Source: Silene latifolia (taxonomy: Eukaryota > Streptophyta > Magnoliopsida > Caryophyllales > Caryophyllaceae). Taken from it: 64,000 nt of DNA. The stretch lies in the NCBI RefSeq assembly GCF_048544455.1, contig NC_133532.1:17362948-17426947 (forward strand), given 5' to 3'. Below the pieces are notes generated by a model, which saw nothing but the letters and a program-made list of their open reading frames with translations, made no database searches and was not told where the DNA came from. Of this stretch, positions 36,538 to 50,463 are shown one piece after another (position 1 is the first letter of the stretch; every line of letters starts with the position of its first letter). The position numbers and the translations under genes are program-made.

Positions 36538-39500
36538 TGTAACACCCGTATTTTATTAAGTTGGATAAAATTCTTTTAATTGCTATTTTGAATTTAATTA
36601 CATCATTTAACGATTTATATATATATGCTTAGCTAATTAATTAATTTCATCATAATTCGATACGTTAATTTTAATAATCATTAATAAGTTTATTTAAAAT
36701 TAGTCCGAGTTTATTTATTTAATAATTTCCGTTTCTTTACGAGTCCTTATGAAAGTTGTTTTAAGTAAACCCGAGATGGATTTTGGGAACAAAACCGTCC
36801 AATTAGCTATTTTGAGCTTATTTCACTAAATTAGTAATTTTTATTAATATCCGTTAGTTTTGTAAAAATCGCTAATAATTCCGATTCAAGCTGATATCGT
36901 ATTATTTCCGTTAACTAGCTGAGTTTATTTTATTTTCACTCATTAAATTTATTTATTATTAATTTCGTTTTATTTATTTGAAACTTTTATTAAAAACCGA
37001 TTTTATTAACTCGAAACGGTTTTAAAAACGAACGAAATTACTTAACGATGAAGAAAGGTACGTATAATTAGAAGCTAGCAAGCTAGCTGGTGTATCATTA
37101 TTATTATTATTATTATTACTCCCTCACCCGTTTCCCCTGACTCTTTCTTTTCCCCTTTCATTTTTTTTCCTTTCTTTTTCGTTCTATCAGCAAACAACAG
37201 ACAACAACAACAATGAAACAACAGCTCCTCCGTATGCCATTTCCCATCGTTCAAACCCCAGATCCCGCCTCCATTCTCAACCAAATTCCGTAATTTTTGT
37301 ACCATTCTCTTCCCCTTTCCTTCCTCCTCCTTTTAAGGTAAGAAAGTCTCCTTTTTGTAGTGGTTTCGTCTTTCGCCGTCTTATAAAAGTGTCGTCTTTT
37401 AACTTCTTTATTCCGTTTTCTTGCCCTTTTATGAAGGATTCGAAGACCCGGGGTGAGGCTCGTGCCTTGTGGACCATTTATTCGAAGAATAAGGAGCGTT
37501 TAAGGTAACGGTGATAGGCTACTCGAATTATTTATAATACTAGCTATTATATTTCCTATTGTTAAGTTAATTTAATTGTTGGAATGCGGGATAAACATGA
37601 GCGCTTATAATTCAGTTGTTTGTTTATGAAAGAAGGTTTTCTTGTTTGGTGGTAAGTTGTCGGTGGGTTTCTAGGATTAGGTTATATGGTAAATGTTGGA
37701 ATAAAGGGATTTACGCAAGGTTTAGCAATTTGGTTTATCTAATTGATAACATGGGCGGTGCGTTTGGGTCAGTTTTGGACGCGATTTCTAGACTAAAATT
37801 GTTGTTGATACGAGTCAATTTGATAGCTCGTGTCATGTGTACATATACAGGTATGAGTTGGGTCGATTGTATGTAAGAAACTCCGTCCATTTCATGCTTA
37901 AAATTTCGTCTTAAGACGGTCACAAATGATCTTCATAAATCGTGAAAATGGACTTTGTTGAGCAGTTTTTGCGGGCTGTTTTGACGGGTTTCTTTATGTT
38001 AAATTGAACCAACTTTCTTGCTATTGTCTCAAGTACATGTACGTGTTTGGATTGAGTCTTTGGTTCGGGTGGAATCCGTCCTAATTTGGCCTATAAAACC
38101 GCTCTAAGATGGCTGGGCAATGAGGGGGAGCTGCGTTTTTTTTTGAGGTGCTCTGATCGCTCGGACTGTTTGCCTACTACTACAGGCGCTTGTGCGTGTT
38201 TTGTGCGGGGGCGGGCAGGCCAGGCCTGGGCCGTGGTCGGGCGAGCAGCAGCCGACGGGTAGCACGGCTTTAATCCGTGTGTGTCGGCCCGTCTTTTGTG
38301 TAGTCCGTGACCGTCTTTCCTCCTTTGTTTCATGCCTTCTCATATCCTATGTTAAGTTTTGGACATGCCTTGTGGTTGTTGGGTCACTCGTATATTTCGG
38401 CATGTTAAATTATATAATGGAATATTTATTATTATAAGACAAATTTGAGTTATTCAAGTTATTTAAATCCCGTCTCATATTTTATATAAAGATAATTCGT
38501 TAATATCGTCCTTTCACATAATTATTTTAGGTGACTCATTTGTGGTTGAAGATGAAGAGTAATTTTGGGGTTTTAGAAGCTTTCTCAAGTTTTTACTTGT
38601 CTCTTTGCTAGCGTAAGGTAACTATTCCGAGTTACTCGACGAATTAATGTCACATTAGTAGTTAATGTGTGCCTGTTGTTTGATAAGTGTTTAGGTGAAT
38701 GAATAATGTTAAGATCGTTTACAAAATGAAATTGTAATTAATAGGCTCAAATGAATTTTATGGTGATAATTGTAATGTTTTGTTGATTGTGCAAAACCGA
38801 GCCTTAGTCCCTTTGGATCGATGCGATGTCGATTAATTGAGTGATTGGTCACCGCAATTTGACCGTGCACTGTCGCAGGTGGGGTTGCGGGTAAAAATTA
38901 GGTTGAATGAATTAGATAATCGGCCTTTTTCTTGTTTTAGGCCATTTATTATATCTCTGTTTCACATGTGTAGTTAATTGAATTTAAATAGCTTCTTATT
39001 TAGTTAGTTGAATTTAAATAGCTTCTTATTTTGTAGAAACGGCCCTAGTTTCCCCTAAAGCCTTAAATATTGTTAGAATTGCTAGGATTGGAAATTAGTA
39101 TTGAGTACTTATTGAGGAACTGTTGGTTTATCTGCTGAATAGACAATATTATATAGTCTTTCACATGATAGAATGTTAGAATTCATGTTGGTAAGTGGGA
39201 CTTTTTGCCCTCTTATGGTTAAGTGGATGACTTAATTGACTTGTGTGGTGAGTCGTGTGTGGTGTGGGCTAAAGTATTCAAGCTGGGACTAGCTGGGACT
39301 AGGTCTGGGTGAGTATTTCGGCCTTCATCATAGATAGGTCTTTATAGTCTCTGACGAGTATATGTTCCTTTGCTTGATAGCCTTTGTGTTCCGACTAGTG
39401 GATTTATATCCAAGTTGGGGCATGACCTCAGGTACTTATTTTGATAGTATGGGGTCAGCTTAAGTACTAGCCAACCCTTCGGTGGTGTCCTTAGGGTACT

Positions 39501-40432
39501 CACTTCACTTTGTTTTAAAAAAAGTTGTGGGTCTTGGGTGCGGTGGTGTGTATCCGCATGTCTAGGTCTGCGCAGATTTTAGGCTAGGGTTGTGTTGTCT
39601 CTTGGCCATGTTTTCTTAATAGTAACCGCTGAGCCAAGATACCGGTTCGATTACCTTCCCTACCTCGTGGTATAGACTCGAGTTACAAAGTGACTATTGA
39701 CCGTGCTAAGAACTTATGCCTGTCTTTGATATATTGCCCTTTCTTGTTTGATGATTCTATGAATCATAGAAGGTGAGATGCAAGCCGGCTATGGTTGATA
39801 GAGTTTGGATTCCTGGATGTTATGTGATTCACATGATAGTGTAGTATGAGTCGGTTTAGTATTCACTGGCTAGGACTATGTGTTGTTATATTGTAGTTCA
39901 CATGATAAGCACGATTGTCTAGCATCTATATGCTAAGGCTATGTGTGATTCGTATTCATATTCTTATGTTTACATGTTATATTAATTATGACATTTCGTG
40001 GGTGGGAGAACTCGGAGTTACTCCCCCCTTGACCGTGGCTTTCGTATTTGTATAAAATGCGAATGACAGGTAGGTGATGCATATATGGGGTACATGGACG
40101 AGCTAGCGAGCAAAGTAACCTTGGGACCTAGACTGGTTTTATTTCATTGTGACCCTTAAACCCTTTTTATGTCAAATACATTTAAGGGACATATGTCTCC
40201 CTCTTTTTCTTTGGTTTGTATCACTTTATTCTCATGACTTTAGCATAGTTATGTAAATTAGTCGTTAGCATTTGCAGGTGTTGGCATCCTCCTTCTGGAA
40301 ATGTTTGTGAATGGTTTAGAAAAGTTTTAAAAATGACAGGTTTTTAATTAGTTGAACCAATTACAAACATATCCTGTCAGTTTTTCTGTAGAATTACGTG
40401 TTTACTTTTCCGCAATAAATGAGGGTGTTACA
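36538..40432 (+). repeat. 3' LTR of the nested element
   Basis: 3895 bp, matching 30561-34517. It is followed by the second CTATA copy (40433-40437), after which array LTR 2 resumes. Confidence 0.9.
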
Positions 40433-40437
40433 CTATA

Positions 40438-41144
40438 CATAGTGTGGATGCAGTTCGTTAATCGGTCCACTGTGGGTGCAGTTCGTTAATCGGCCCATAC
40501 CATTGAATGGAGGCAGTTCGTTAATCGCTCCATTAGTTAGAGGCAGTTCGTTACTCGCTCTAACGGCGTTCATTCTATACATTGTGCTTGGTGGTCTGGT
40601 TTGGTCACATGTTTTGTGTTTATGTTGCTCTTTGGTTCATACGTGGTCATGATATGGTTTACGTTGTCACGTGTCGTCACATGTTTCCTTTGGACTTGTC
40701 ATCATATCATAAGATTGTCCTAGTATGTTATCGTTTAATGGCATGTTATGTCGGATTTTCATGAGTACAGATGGTCTCACATGTTTACTAGTTTTGCATT
40801 CCAATTGTTAATGATTGTGGGTTATATTCAATTGTTGTAAACATGACTGGGAGAGCATCTAGTTACTCCCGACTGATTGTCGACCCCCCATTCTCAGGTT
40901 GATCAGATGATTGCTGTTTTGGATGATATCTTGCTGGGGAAGTACTGTGCGGCGAGATGAATAATAAATTAGAAGTTTGCTTTTAAGTTTTAAGAACCTT
41001 TTGAATAATGTATTAGTTGTTTTGGAGTTAGTAGCGAACCGGATTGGTCAGGTGTTTCCACCACCTTGACCCTTTTATCAGTATCGTACTCTGATATTTA
41101 CTTTATATAAGTTTTTCCTTTGTTTTATAATCCGGGTTGTTACA
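40438..41144 (+). repeat. Array LTR 2, right part
   Basis: 707 bp matching the right end of LTR 1, ending GGGTTGTTACA. The two parts of LTR 2 add up to 2526 bp, one base different from LTR 1. A Met-tRNA primer site follows at 41147-41158. Confidence 0.92.
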
Positions 41145-44100
41145 GTTGGTATCAGAGCGAACACGCTCCCAACTCTCGCGTAGTTGATGACTAAAATAAA
41201 ATGACTTAGTTAATGAGTGAGAGTAAATGGGGTAGAAACAATTAAGGACTTATTTGTTTTTGCCTTAATGTTTCTTATCGTTATTAATTTTATTACATGT
41301 GTTGTTAGTCATGTACTTGTTTGATTATGTGTTGATGTTTCGTATAATTATTAATTGTGTTACATGTGTTGCTTATGCACTTATTTGTTATGCCCTAACG
41401 TTTCGCATCTTTATTAATTGTATTACATGTATTATTCATGTACTTACTTTTCATGTCTTAATGTTTATCGTTATTAATTATATTAAATGTATAGTTTATG
41501 TATTGTGTTGTTTATGACTTGATGTTTTATTTCGTCATTAATTGTTTAAAATGTCTTGTTCATGTATGACTTTGTCGAGCATGCTTTGTTATTTTAAAGT
41601 TGGTCAATTTTGGGAATGTTCTTTGCATGTTACGTGTCGTGTATTTTGGTTATATGTCGGTCAAAACTTTTAATCCTTGATAACCCGAGATTTAATCTTA
41701 TCGTACTTTCACCTTTTGGATTATTTGGTGGGGTTGTTCATGTTTGAGGTGATTTCAAGGTTGATTCCTTTATGGTTTTTTGAGGCGTCAAGGTAGGATG
41801 GTTTGTGGTCGAGATGTTCAAGTATGAAAGAAAAGAGTGTTTGTTATTATGAGTTTGGTAACGAGGAAGCTTACTTTGGGATTAAAGGTTGTTATGACGA
41901 TGTTTCCTTTTGGATTATAGGTGTTATGTTCTCTTATGTTTGGAGGAAATCTTTTTTGATGATAGAGGATGATGATATGTGGCATGAGATATATCATTGT
42001 GGTTTCATAGTTCATAAGAAGTGAGAGGCATATTGAGTGGATTTATCTTATGGTATTATTTCAGAATATTGTGGCTTATGCTCTTAATGGTTAGAATTGT
42101 TGAACTTTGTCTTGTGTTAAAGGAAAAGTTATGCGAGTTATTTATGGATCGAGAGTAGAGTAATGGAAATGAATTGAATGTTATCGTGGAGTTTAGATTG
42201 AGCACGTTGGGAATTTTGGAGACTATGCTCGTCTTTTGATTGAAATGTCATATTTGAGCGGAGTAAGAATCGTTAATGATATTAGTGAGGTATGAATGAT
42301 TTTATGATTTATCCGTTGAGGAGTTATTTACGGATCGTGCCTTTTAATGGATTGATTGAGAGAGACGAACTATAATTTATGGACTTGTGAGATGTTAATG
42401 TTAAAGTGTTCAAGCGTTGCCTTAGTGAACGACCATGTTGACAATGATTATAATGAATTGTGGTGTTCATCTTTTGAGGGTATAGAGATTGCTATGGATT
42501 GATTCTTTAAGTGTGATTAGACGGAGTTGTTGAGAGTGGTAGGATTTGAGAGTTGATGGTTGTGAGAGTTTGTGATCTTGAGAGTTGATAATCTGAGGAA
42601 TGTAGTGATTGTAAAGAAACAGTTCTATAAGGATTTGTTGGTGCTGAGGTATTATGGAGATATGACGGAAGGATGTTACGAGACGTTTTACCTTGAGTGA
42701 TGATTGTACGATATTTGTAAGACCTTGGTTATCGTGCTTAATTTATCTTATGTTAAGGTGTCGTCTTTGAGTAAATGGAATTGTTTTTTTTAGTTGTCTA
42801 TTCTTGTCATCCTTGCACGTGTTAACCATACCTCTTCCATTTGAGCCTTCATACCAAAATTTTCTTTTTATCTTTGTCCTCTGTCTGTTTCATCTATCGT
42901 TACTCTCTATTGGTTCTTTATTTCAGCTCCAGTTCCTTCTTCTTTGAACTTTCGTGATTACCTTTTTCATATTGATTTCTCTCTAAGCTTTTACTTCCCA
43001 AAAGAATATGTTCTTTTGCCTTGTGTTATTATACGAAAATGTTTTGTTTTGCGTTGTAAGTTATTTATTCTTTCATGGTAATTTGAAAGTGTTTGAACTC
43101 TCTTTAGAGCTACTTGTGATCATCTCGTAGTCAAAACTTGGATCCTTGGCGAGCAATATTAGATACTTTGAGTTTGACGTTTGGTTATTTGAGGTTGAGA
43201 TCATAGAGACATAGTTGTATGTAAGTATGCTTTGGGATAACATTTAAAGTTTTGGAAAAGGAGTATTAAAGGTCTTATACTGAGCTAAGAAAATTTGAGG
43301 GTGTTATTATATTGAGGATATATAGATGCTTGTTTGTTCTATATGAGATAAGGCGTTTCATTAAGAGTATGATTGTTATTAAAGGACATAGATTTATACA
43401 GTCTTGTTGTAGTTTTGTAATGTCACAATAATGTTCATGGATAGTAGATTGTGACACAAATTGAAGTTATAAGCGTTGTTGTTATATGGACACAGATGAT
43501 AAGATTTGTATGGTGATATCATTTTAAGAGCGATGATGGAATTGCGTTATCGATAGGAAAGTGTGTTGTGGTACTAATGGTACTAGCTTAACTAGAGGTG
43601 TATTTCCTTGGGTGCTTAGGAATGTCTTGATCATAAGTGTTCAAAGGAAATGATTGGGGTTTGCGAGTGCGACTGATGATTTTGTCATAAGGTTGAGGTT
43701 GATTAGGATTTTGACAGTTTAGTCGGAGTTTGAGGTTTGAGATTGATGACTTTGGGAACTAGATATATATCGAGAATCATCGAGATTTGTCGAAGCGTTT
43801 TTAGCTTTAGAGTTGTTGATTGTAGTGAGAACTACCGACTTTGAGGATATTAGGGTAGAGATAATTTTAATGGCACTCGTGAGTGAAAGAGTTTTCTCAT
43901 TCGAAAGATGTTCTTGGTTTAGAGATTATCTATTTGAGGTTTTGGTTATTTCAGATCTTGTGGTGAATGGTAATCTAGAATTGGAGTATTTGTTAAAGGT
44001 TATGTGGACTTGTAGTAATAATAATATGTTTATGGGAGATCATATATGTTGTCTAATGATGGTTAATGGTAATTGGATGAGTGTTTGAAATATGAGGACT

Positions 44101-44362
44101 AGAAGTTGGCTTAATGATCTTTATGGACTTCGATGGTTTGAGTTTGATGTAACTTTTGGGATTTTAGAGTGTGTGAAGATGATAATAACATTGAGGATTG
44201 GGATATTTTTCTTTGGTTTGAGTTTGGATATGGATCAGAGTGCGCAGCGGTTAGGATTCTGAGTTGACTTTTGTTGATGATCACTTGTAATTCTTACCTT
44301 ATTTTGATCTTGTCTTTGAATTTCAAGTTTCGAGGACGAAACTTCTTTTTAGGGGGTTGGAT
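41145..44362 (+). other. Internal region 2 of the non-coding LTR element
   Basis: 3218 bp, nearly identical to 25520-28741. It also lacks recognisable protein domains and ends with the same purine tract before LTR 3. Confidence 0.85.
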
Positions 44363-46900
44363 TGTAACACCCCGTATTTTATAATAATATTTTATTATAA
44401 AAGTATTATATTAAAATTAATTATTTCGAAGTTTATTAATGTATTTTGGAAATATTTATAATTATCGTCTTCGTTATCTATTTTAATATTTCTTGTTTTG
44501 GCCTACTTTGGATGGGTTAAAATGTTCATGTACGATTTTACTATTTTAATTTAATAGTTACTTTTCTTATTTAAGCTCTCAATTCGTTTTAATAATATCC
44601 AATTGGTTTTGTAATCAGATAATCCATTGTATAAACTAATGGACCCAAAGCCCATTAGTTAATCCCTTATAAATAGAATTAACCTAGCAAGCAACTAGGT
44701 CAATCCTTCTTCTTTCTCACGAGAAACCTAACCTAGCAGGCAAGCTGCTCTCCTTTGTTTTCTCACGGAAAGTGCCGCACTGACGACCTCCTCTATTTCT
44801 CTCTTTTGTTCTTCTTTTCTCCCTTTGACTCCATTGTTGAATATCTTTCCTTCTTCCAAACTCATATACAAATTATATTTTCATAATCCTTGCTCTTACC
44901 TCTACAACATATTATTCTCCATATATTTTTATGAGAATTATTTGTATGGACCTTTAGACCTACGTTTTGGGTCTCTTATTTTAATGGGTAAAGAAGAGGA
45001 AAAGTATTTTTATGGCGCTTTCATGGATTTGGATTCGGGTATTCTTAATATTGATTTTTGGGACGTTGACACGTGTTGGAGACAAGTCTTGATGATCGTG
45101 TCTTTCATGGAGGTTTTATTTATTGCGGTCTTTAATTATTAAAAAGGTAACTAGGTGTTTTCTTTTAATTGTGTTTATGCCAATTGATGTAATTAATATG
45201 ATTTAATGATTATTTTGCTTGATTGGTACATGTTTGATTATTTGTTATCATGATTAAATATGTTTTCGCATGTTCGTATATGTTTTAATGTATTAATTAT
45301 ATATCGTATGTTGGTTATGTGTTTATTATGGGTGTCATGAGCGTAATTAGGGTTTACGAATAAACCCTTGTGGCGGCATGATAAGCGACCAAGGGTTCTC
45401 TTCAAAGTTATAGCTAAAGCTAGTATAACCTTGATGATGATTAAAGTGTTTTAGCTAAAGTTAATGCAACTTTGGGTAGTTACTCTAGTTATGGCTGAGG
45501 CAACTATAACATTGAAGTACGAGATAAGGTTATAGCTGGAACTAATATATCCTGAGATTTATGGCCCAAGGTTATGGTTAGAACTAGTATAACTTTGTGT
45601 TTCGTGTCAAGGTTATAGTTGAGGTAAGTGTAACTTCAAGTCGTATATGTTGAAGTTATAGTCGAGGTTACTATAACCTCGCATCCAGGGTTTATGTTAT
45701 GGTTAAGTTTATTATAACATTGCGTGGTTAATGTTAAAGTTATAGCTGAAGTTACTATAACATTGGTTGTTTATACTTGTTTCATATGTTGTATTGTGTT
45801 CAACGTGTTATGTCCTTGTGTTTGCATATATCTTTGGGTTACTCTTGTTCACATGATAAGTAGGATGGTCAGTTATACTATCTTATGAGTTGAGTCGTGA
45901 TGTTGTTCACGCATGTTAGTACAGTCAGTTATACTGTGCATTTGTTGGTTGGTTGGTTTATAGATGACGATAGTATCAGTTATATACTATCGGAATGAAC
46001 CAAGGCTACCCTTCGGGGATTTGTTATGGTCTATGGTCAGGGGGGGGGGGGGTGTTGTTAGCAGAGGCAGTTCGTTATACGCTCTGTTCCTCGAGTGTAA
46101 TTCGGTGTAGCAGAGGCAGTTCGTTAATCGCTCTGTGTTTCATCGAGAGGTCTGGTCAGGTCTTAGGCATATAGGTAGTTGTTATACGCTATACATAGTG
46201 TGGATGCAGTTCGTTAATCGGTCCACTGTGGGTGCAGTTCGTTAATCGGCCCATACCATTGAATGGAGGCAGTTCGTTAATCGCTCCATTAGTTAGAGGC
46301 AGTTCGTTAATCGCTCTAACGGCGTTCATTCTATACATTGTGCTTGGTGGTCTGGTTTGGTCACATGTTTTGTGTTTATGTTGCTCTATGGTTCATACGT
46401 GGTCATGATATGGTTTACGTTGTCACGTGTCGTCACATGTTTCCTTTGGAGTTGTCATCATATCATAAGATTGTCCTAGTATGTTATCGTTTAATGGCAT
46501 GTTATGTCGGATTTTCATGAGTATAGATGGTCTCACATGTTTACTAGTTTTGCATTCCAATTGTTAATGATTGTGGGTTATATTCAATTGTTGTAAACAT
46601 GACTGGGAGAGCATCTAGTTACTCCCGACTGATTGTCGACCCCCCATTCTCAGGTTGATCAGATGATTGCTGTTTTGGATGATATCTTGCTGGGGAAGTA
46701 CTGTGCGGCGAGATGAATAATAAATTAGAAGTTTGCTTTTAAGTTTTAAGAACCTTTTGAATAATGTATTAGTTGTTTTGGAGTTAGTAGCGAACCGGAT
46801 TGGTCAGGTGTTTCCACCACCTTGACCCTTTTATCAGTATCGTACTCTGATATTTACTTTATATAAGTTTTTCCTTTGTTTTATAATCCGGGTTGTTACG
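44363..46900 (+). repeat. Array LTR 3
   Basis: 2538 bp, matching LTR 1 over its length, including both hairpin blocks. It has a G-run of about 13 at 46040-46052, where LTR 1 and LTR 2 have shorter G-runs. Confidence 0.92.
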
Positions 46901-48308
46901 GTTGGTATCGAGGCGAACACGCTCCCAACTCTCGCGTAGTTGATGACTAAAATAAAATGACTTAGTTAATGAGTGAGAGTAAATGGGGTAGAAACAATTA
47001 AGGACTTATTTGTTTTTGCCTTAATGTTTCTTATCGTTATTAATTTTATTACATGTGTTGTTAGTCATGTACTTGTTTGATTATGTGTTGATGTTTCGTA
47101 TAATTATTAATTGTGTTACATGTGTTGCTTATGCACTTATTTGTTATGCCCTAACGTTTCGCATCTTTATTAATTGTATTACATGTATTATTCATGTACT
47201 TACTTTTCATGTCTTAATGTTTATCGTTATTAATTATATTGAATGTATAGTTTATGTATTGTGTTGTTTATGACTTGATGTTTTATTTCGTCATTAATTG
47301 TTTAAAATGTCTTGTTCATGTATGACTTTGTCGAGCATGCTTTGTTATTTTAAAGTTGGTCAATTTTGGGAATGTTCTTTGCATGTTACGTGTCGGGTAT
47401 TTTGGTTATATGTCGGTCAAAACTTTTAATCCTTGATAACCCGAGATTTACTCTTATCGTACTTTCACCTTTTGGATTATTTGGTGGGGTTGTTCATGTT
47501 TGAGGTGATTTCAAGGTTGATTCCTTTATGGTTTTTTGAGGCGTCAAGGTAGGATGGTTTGACAGGTCGAGATGTTCAAGTATGAAAGAAAAGAGTGTTT
47601 GTTATTATGAGTTTGGTAACGAGGAAGCTTACTTTGGGATTAAAGGTTGTTATGACGATGTTTCCTTTTGGATTATAGGTGTTATGTTCTCTTATGTGCT
47701 GGAGGAAATCTTTTTTTTGATGATAGAGGATGATGATATGTGGCATGAGATATATCATTGTGGTTTCATAGTTCATAAGAAGTGAGAGGCATATTGAGTG
47801 GATTTATCTTATGGTATTATTTCAGAATATTGTGGCTTATGCTCTTAATGGTTAGAATTGTTGAACTTTGTCTTGTGTTAAAGGAAAAGTTATGCGAGTT
47901 ATTTATGGATCGAGAGTAGAGTAATGGAAATGAATTGAATGTTATCGTGGAGTTTAGATTGAGCACGTTGGGAATTTTGGAGACTATGCTCGTCTTTTGA
48001 TTGAAATGTCATATTTGAGGAGTAAGAATCGTTAATGATATTAGTGAGGTATGAATGATTTTATGATTTATCCGTTGAGGAGTTATTTACGGATCGTGCC
48101 TTTTAATGGATTGATTGAGAGAGACGAACTATAATTTATGGACTTGTGAGATGTTAATGTTAAAGTGTTCAAGCGTTGCCTTAGTGAACGACCATGTTGA
48201 CAATGATTATAATGAATTGTGGTGTTCATCTTTTGAGGGTATAGATATTGCTATGGATTGATTCTTTAAGTGTGATTAGATGGAGTTGTTGAGAGTGGTA
48301 GGATTTGA
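46901..48308 (+). other. Internal region 3, partial
   Basis: About 1.4 kb matching the first part of internal regions 1 and 2. The match ends after GTAGGATTTGAG, and LINE sequence follows directly, starting with a GAAAA that equals the duplication at the left edge of the array. Confidence 0.88.
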
Positions 48309-48849
48309 GAAAAGCCTTGCACATTTTGTGGATTTGCTTGGCAATCCCTTTAGGAAGTAAAATACTGGCCCTCCAGAAATTCTGTATCTAAAAAATGACA
48401 GAATTTATGAGGGCAATCTTCTATGCATAGCTCAAAACGTTATTAGCCCAGTGAGAAATTTTACTCCTAATCTTATCCAAAAGTGGGATAAACATTCTCT
48501 GAGTCAACCTGGCTTCAAAAAGAGGGATACCTAAGTATCTCACTGGGAGATCCTCTTCCACATACCCAGTAGTGTCCAGAATGAGTTGCTTTAGTGTTGA
48601 GTTGACTACTCCAAAGTACAAATTAGTTTTCATGGGGTTAACTCTTAAGCCTGAATAACCATAAAAAATTGTTAGGCACTTATCCACTGTTGTAATAGAT
48701 GAGAGGTCCCCTCTGGTAAAGACCAGGAGGTCATCAACAAAAATTAAATGGGTTAATTGAACCTTCACACACTTTGGGTGATAGGAGAAGCCAGGGTGAG
48801 AAGGAAGTTGCCTTAGAAGCCTTGAGAATACTTCCATATACAAAGTAAA
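48309..48849 (-). mobile_element. L1-type LINE, RT segment (5' truncated)
   Basis: The minus strand encodes the RT palm from FTLYMEVFSRLL through the active-site region LTHLIFVDDLLVFTRG to LPVRYLGIPLFEARLT and SHWANNVLSYA, then LPKG...KSTKCARLF-like linker sequence. It continues on the far side of the array at 22994. A stop follows LSYA (about 48421), so the copy is defective. On its 5' side the LINE stops at the (AAT)n tract, so about half of the RT and all of the endonuclease are missing. Confidence 0.85.

Positions 48850-50463
<1,614 letters not shown>

Larger units (their letters stand above)
30561..40432 (+). mobile_element. Second non-coding LTR element (3.9-kb LTRs), nested in array LTR 2
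   Basis: LTRs 30561-34517 and 36538-40432 begin TGTAACACC, end TGTTACA and are flanked by CTATA (30556-30560 and 40433-40437). The internal region is only about 2.0 kb. It opens with a Met-tRNA primer site (GGTATCAGAGC, from about 34520) and closes with a TTTCGAGGACGAAAC motif and a purine tract. No retroviral protein domain was seen. LTRs are nearly identical by eye apart from small indels. It is younger than the array because it interrupts it. Confidence 0.9.
22995..48308 (+). mobile_element. Tandem array of a non-coding (LARD-like) LTR retrotransposon
   Basis: The order is LTR 22995-25519, internal 25520-28741, LTR 28742-30560 continuing 40438-41144, internal 41145-44362, LTR 44363-46900, partial internal 46901-48308. 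The LTRs are about 2.5 kb and the internal regions 3.2 kb. Each internal region starts with a Met-tRNA primer site and ends with a TTTCGAGGACGAAAC motif and purine tract shared with chromoviruses. No gag or pol domain is recognisable, as in LARDs mobilised by partners. Unit copies are nearly identical. The array sits inside the minus-strand LINE, with GAAAA at both edges (22990-22994 and 48309-48313), though the right edge lacks an LTR. Confidence 0.9.
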
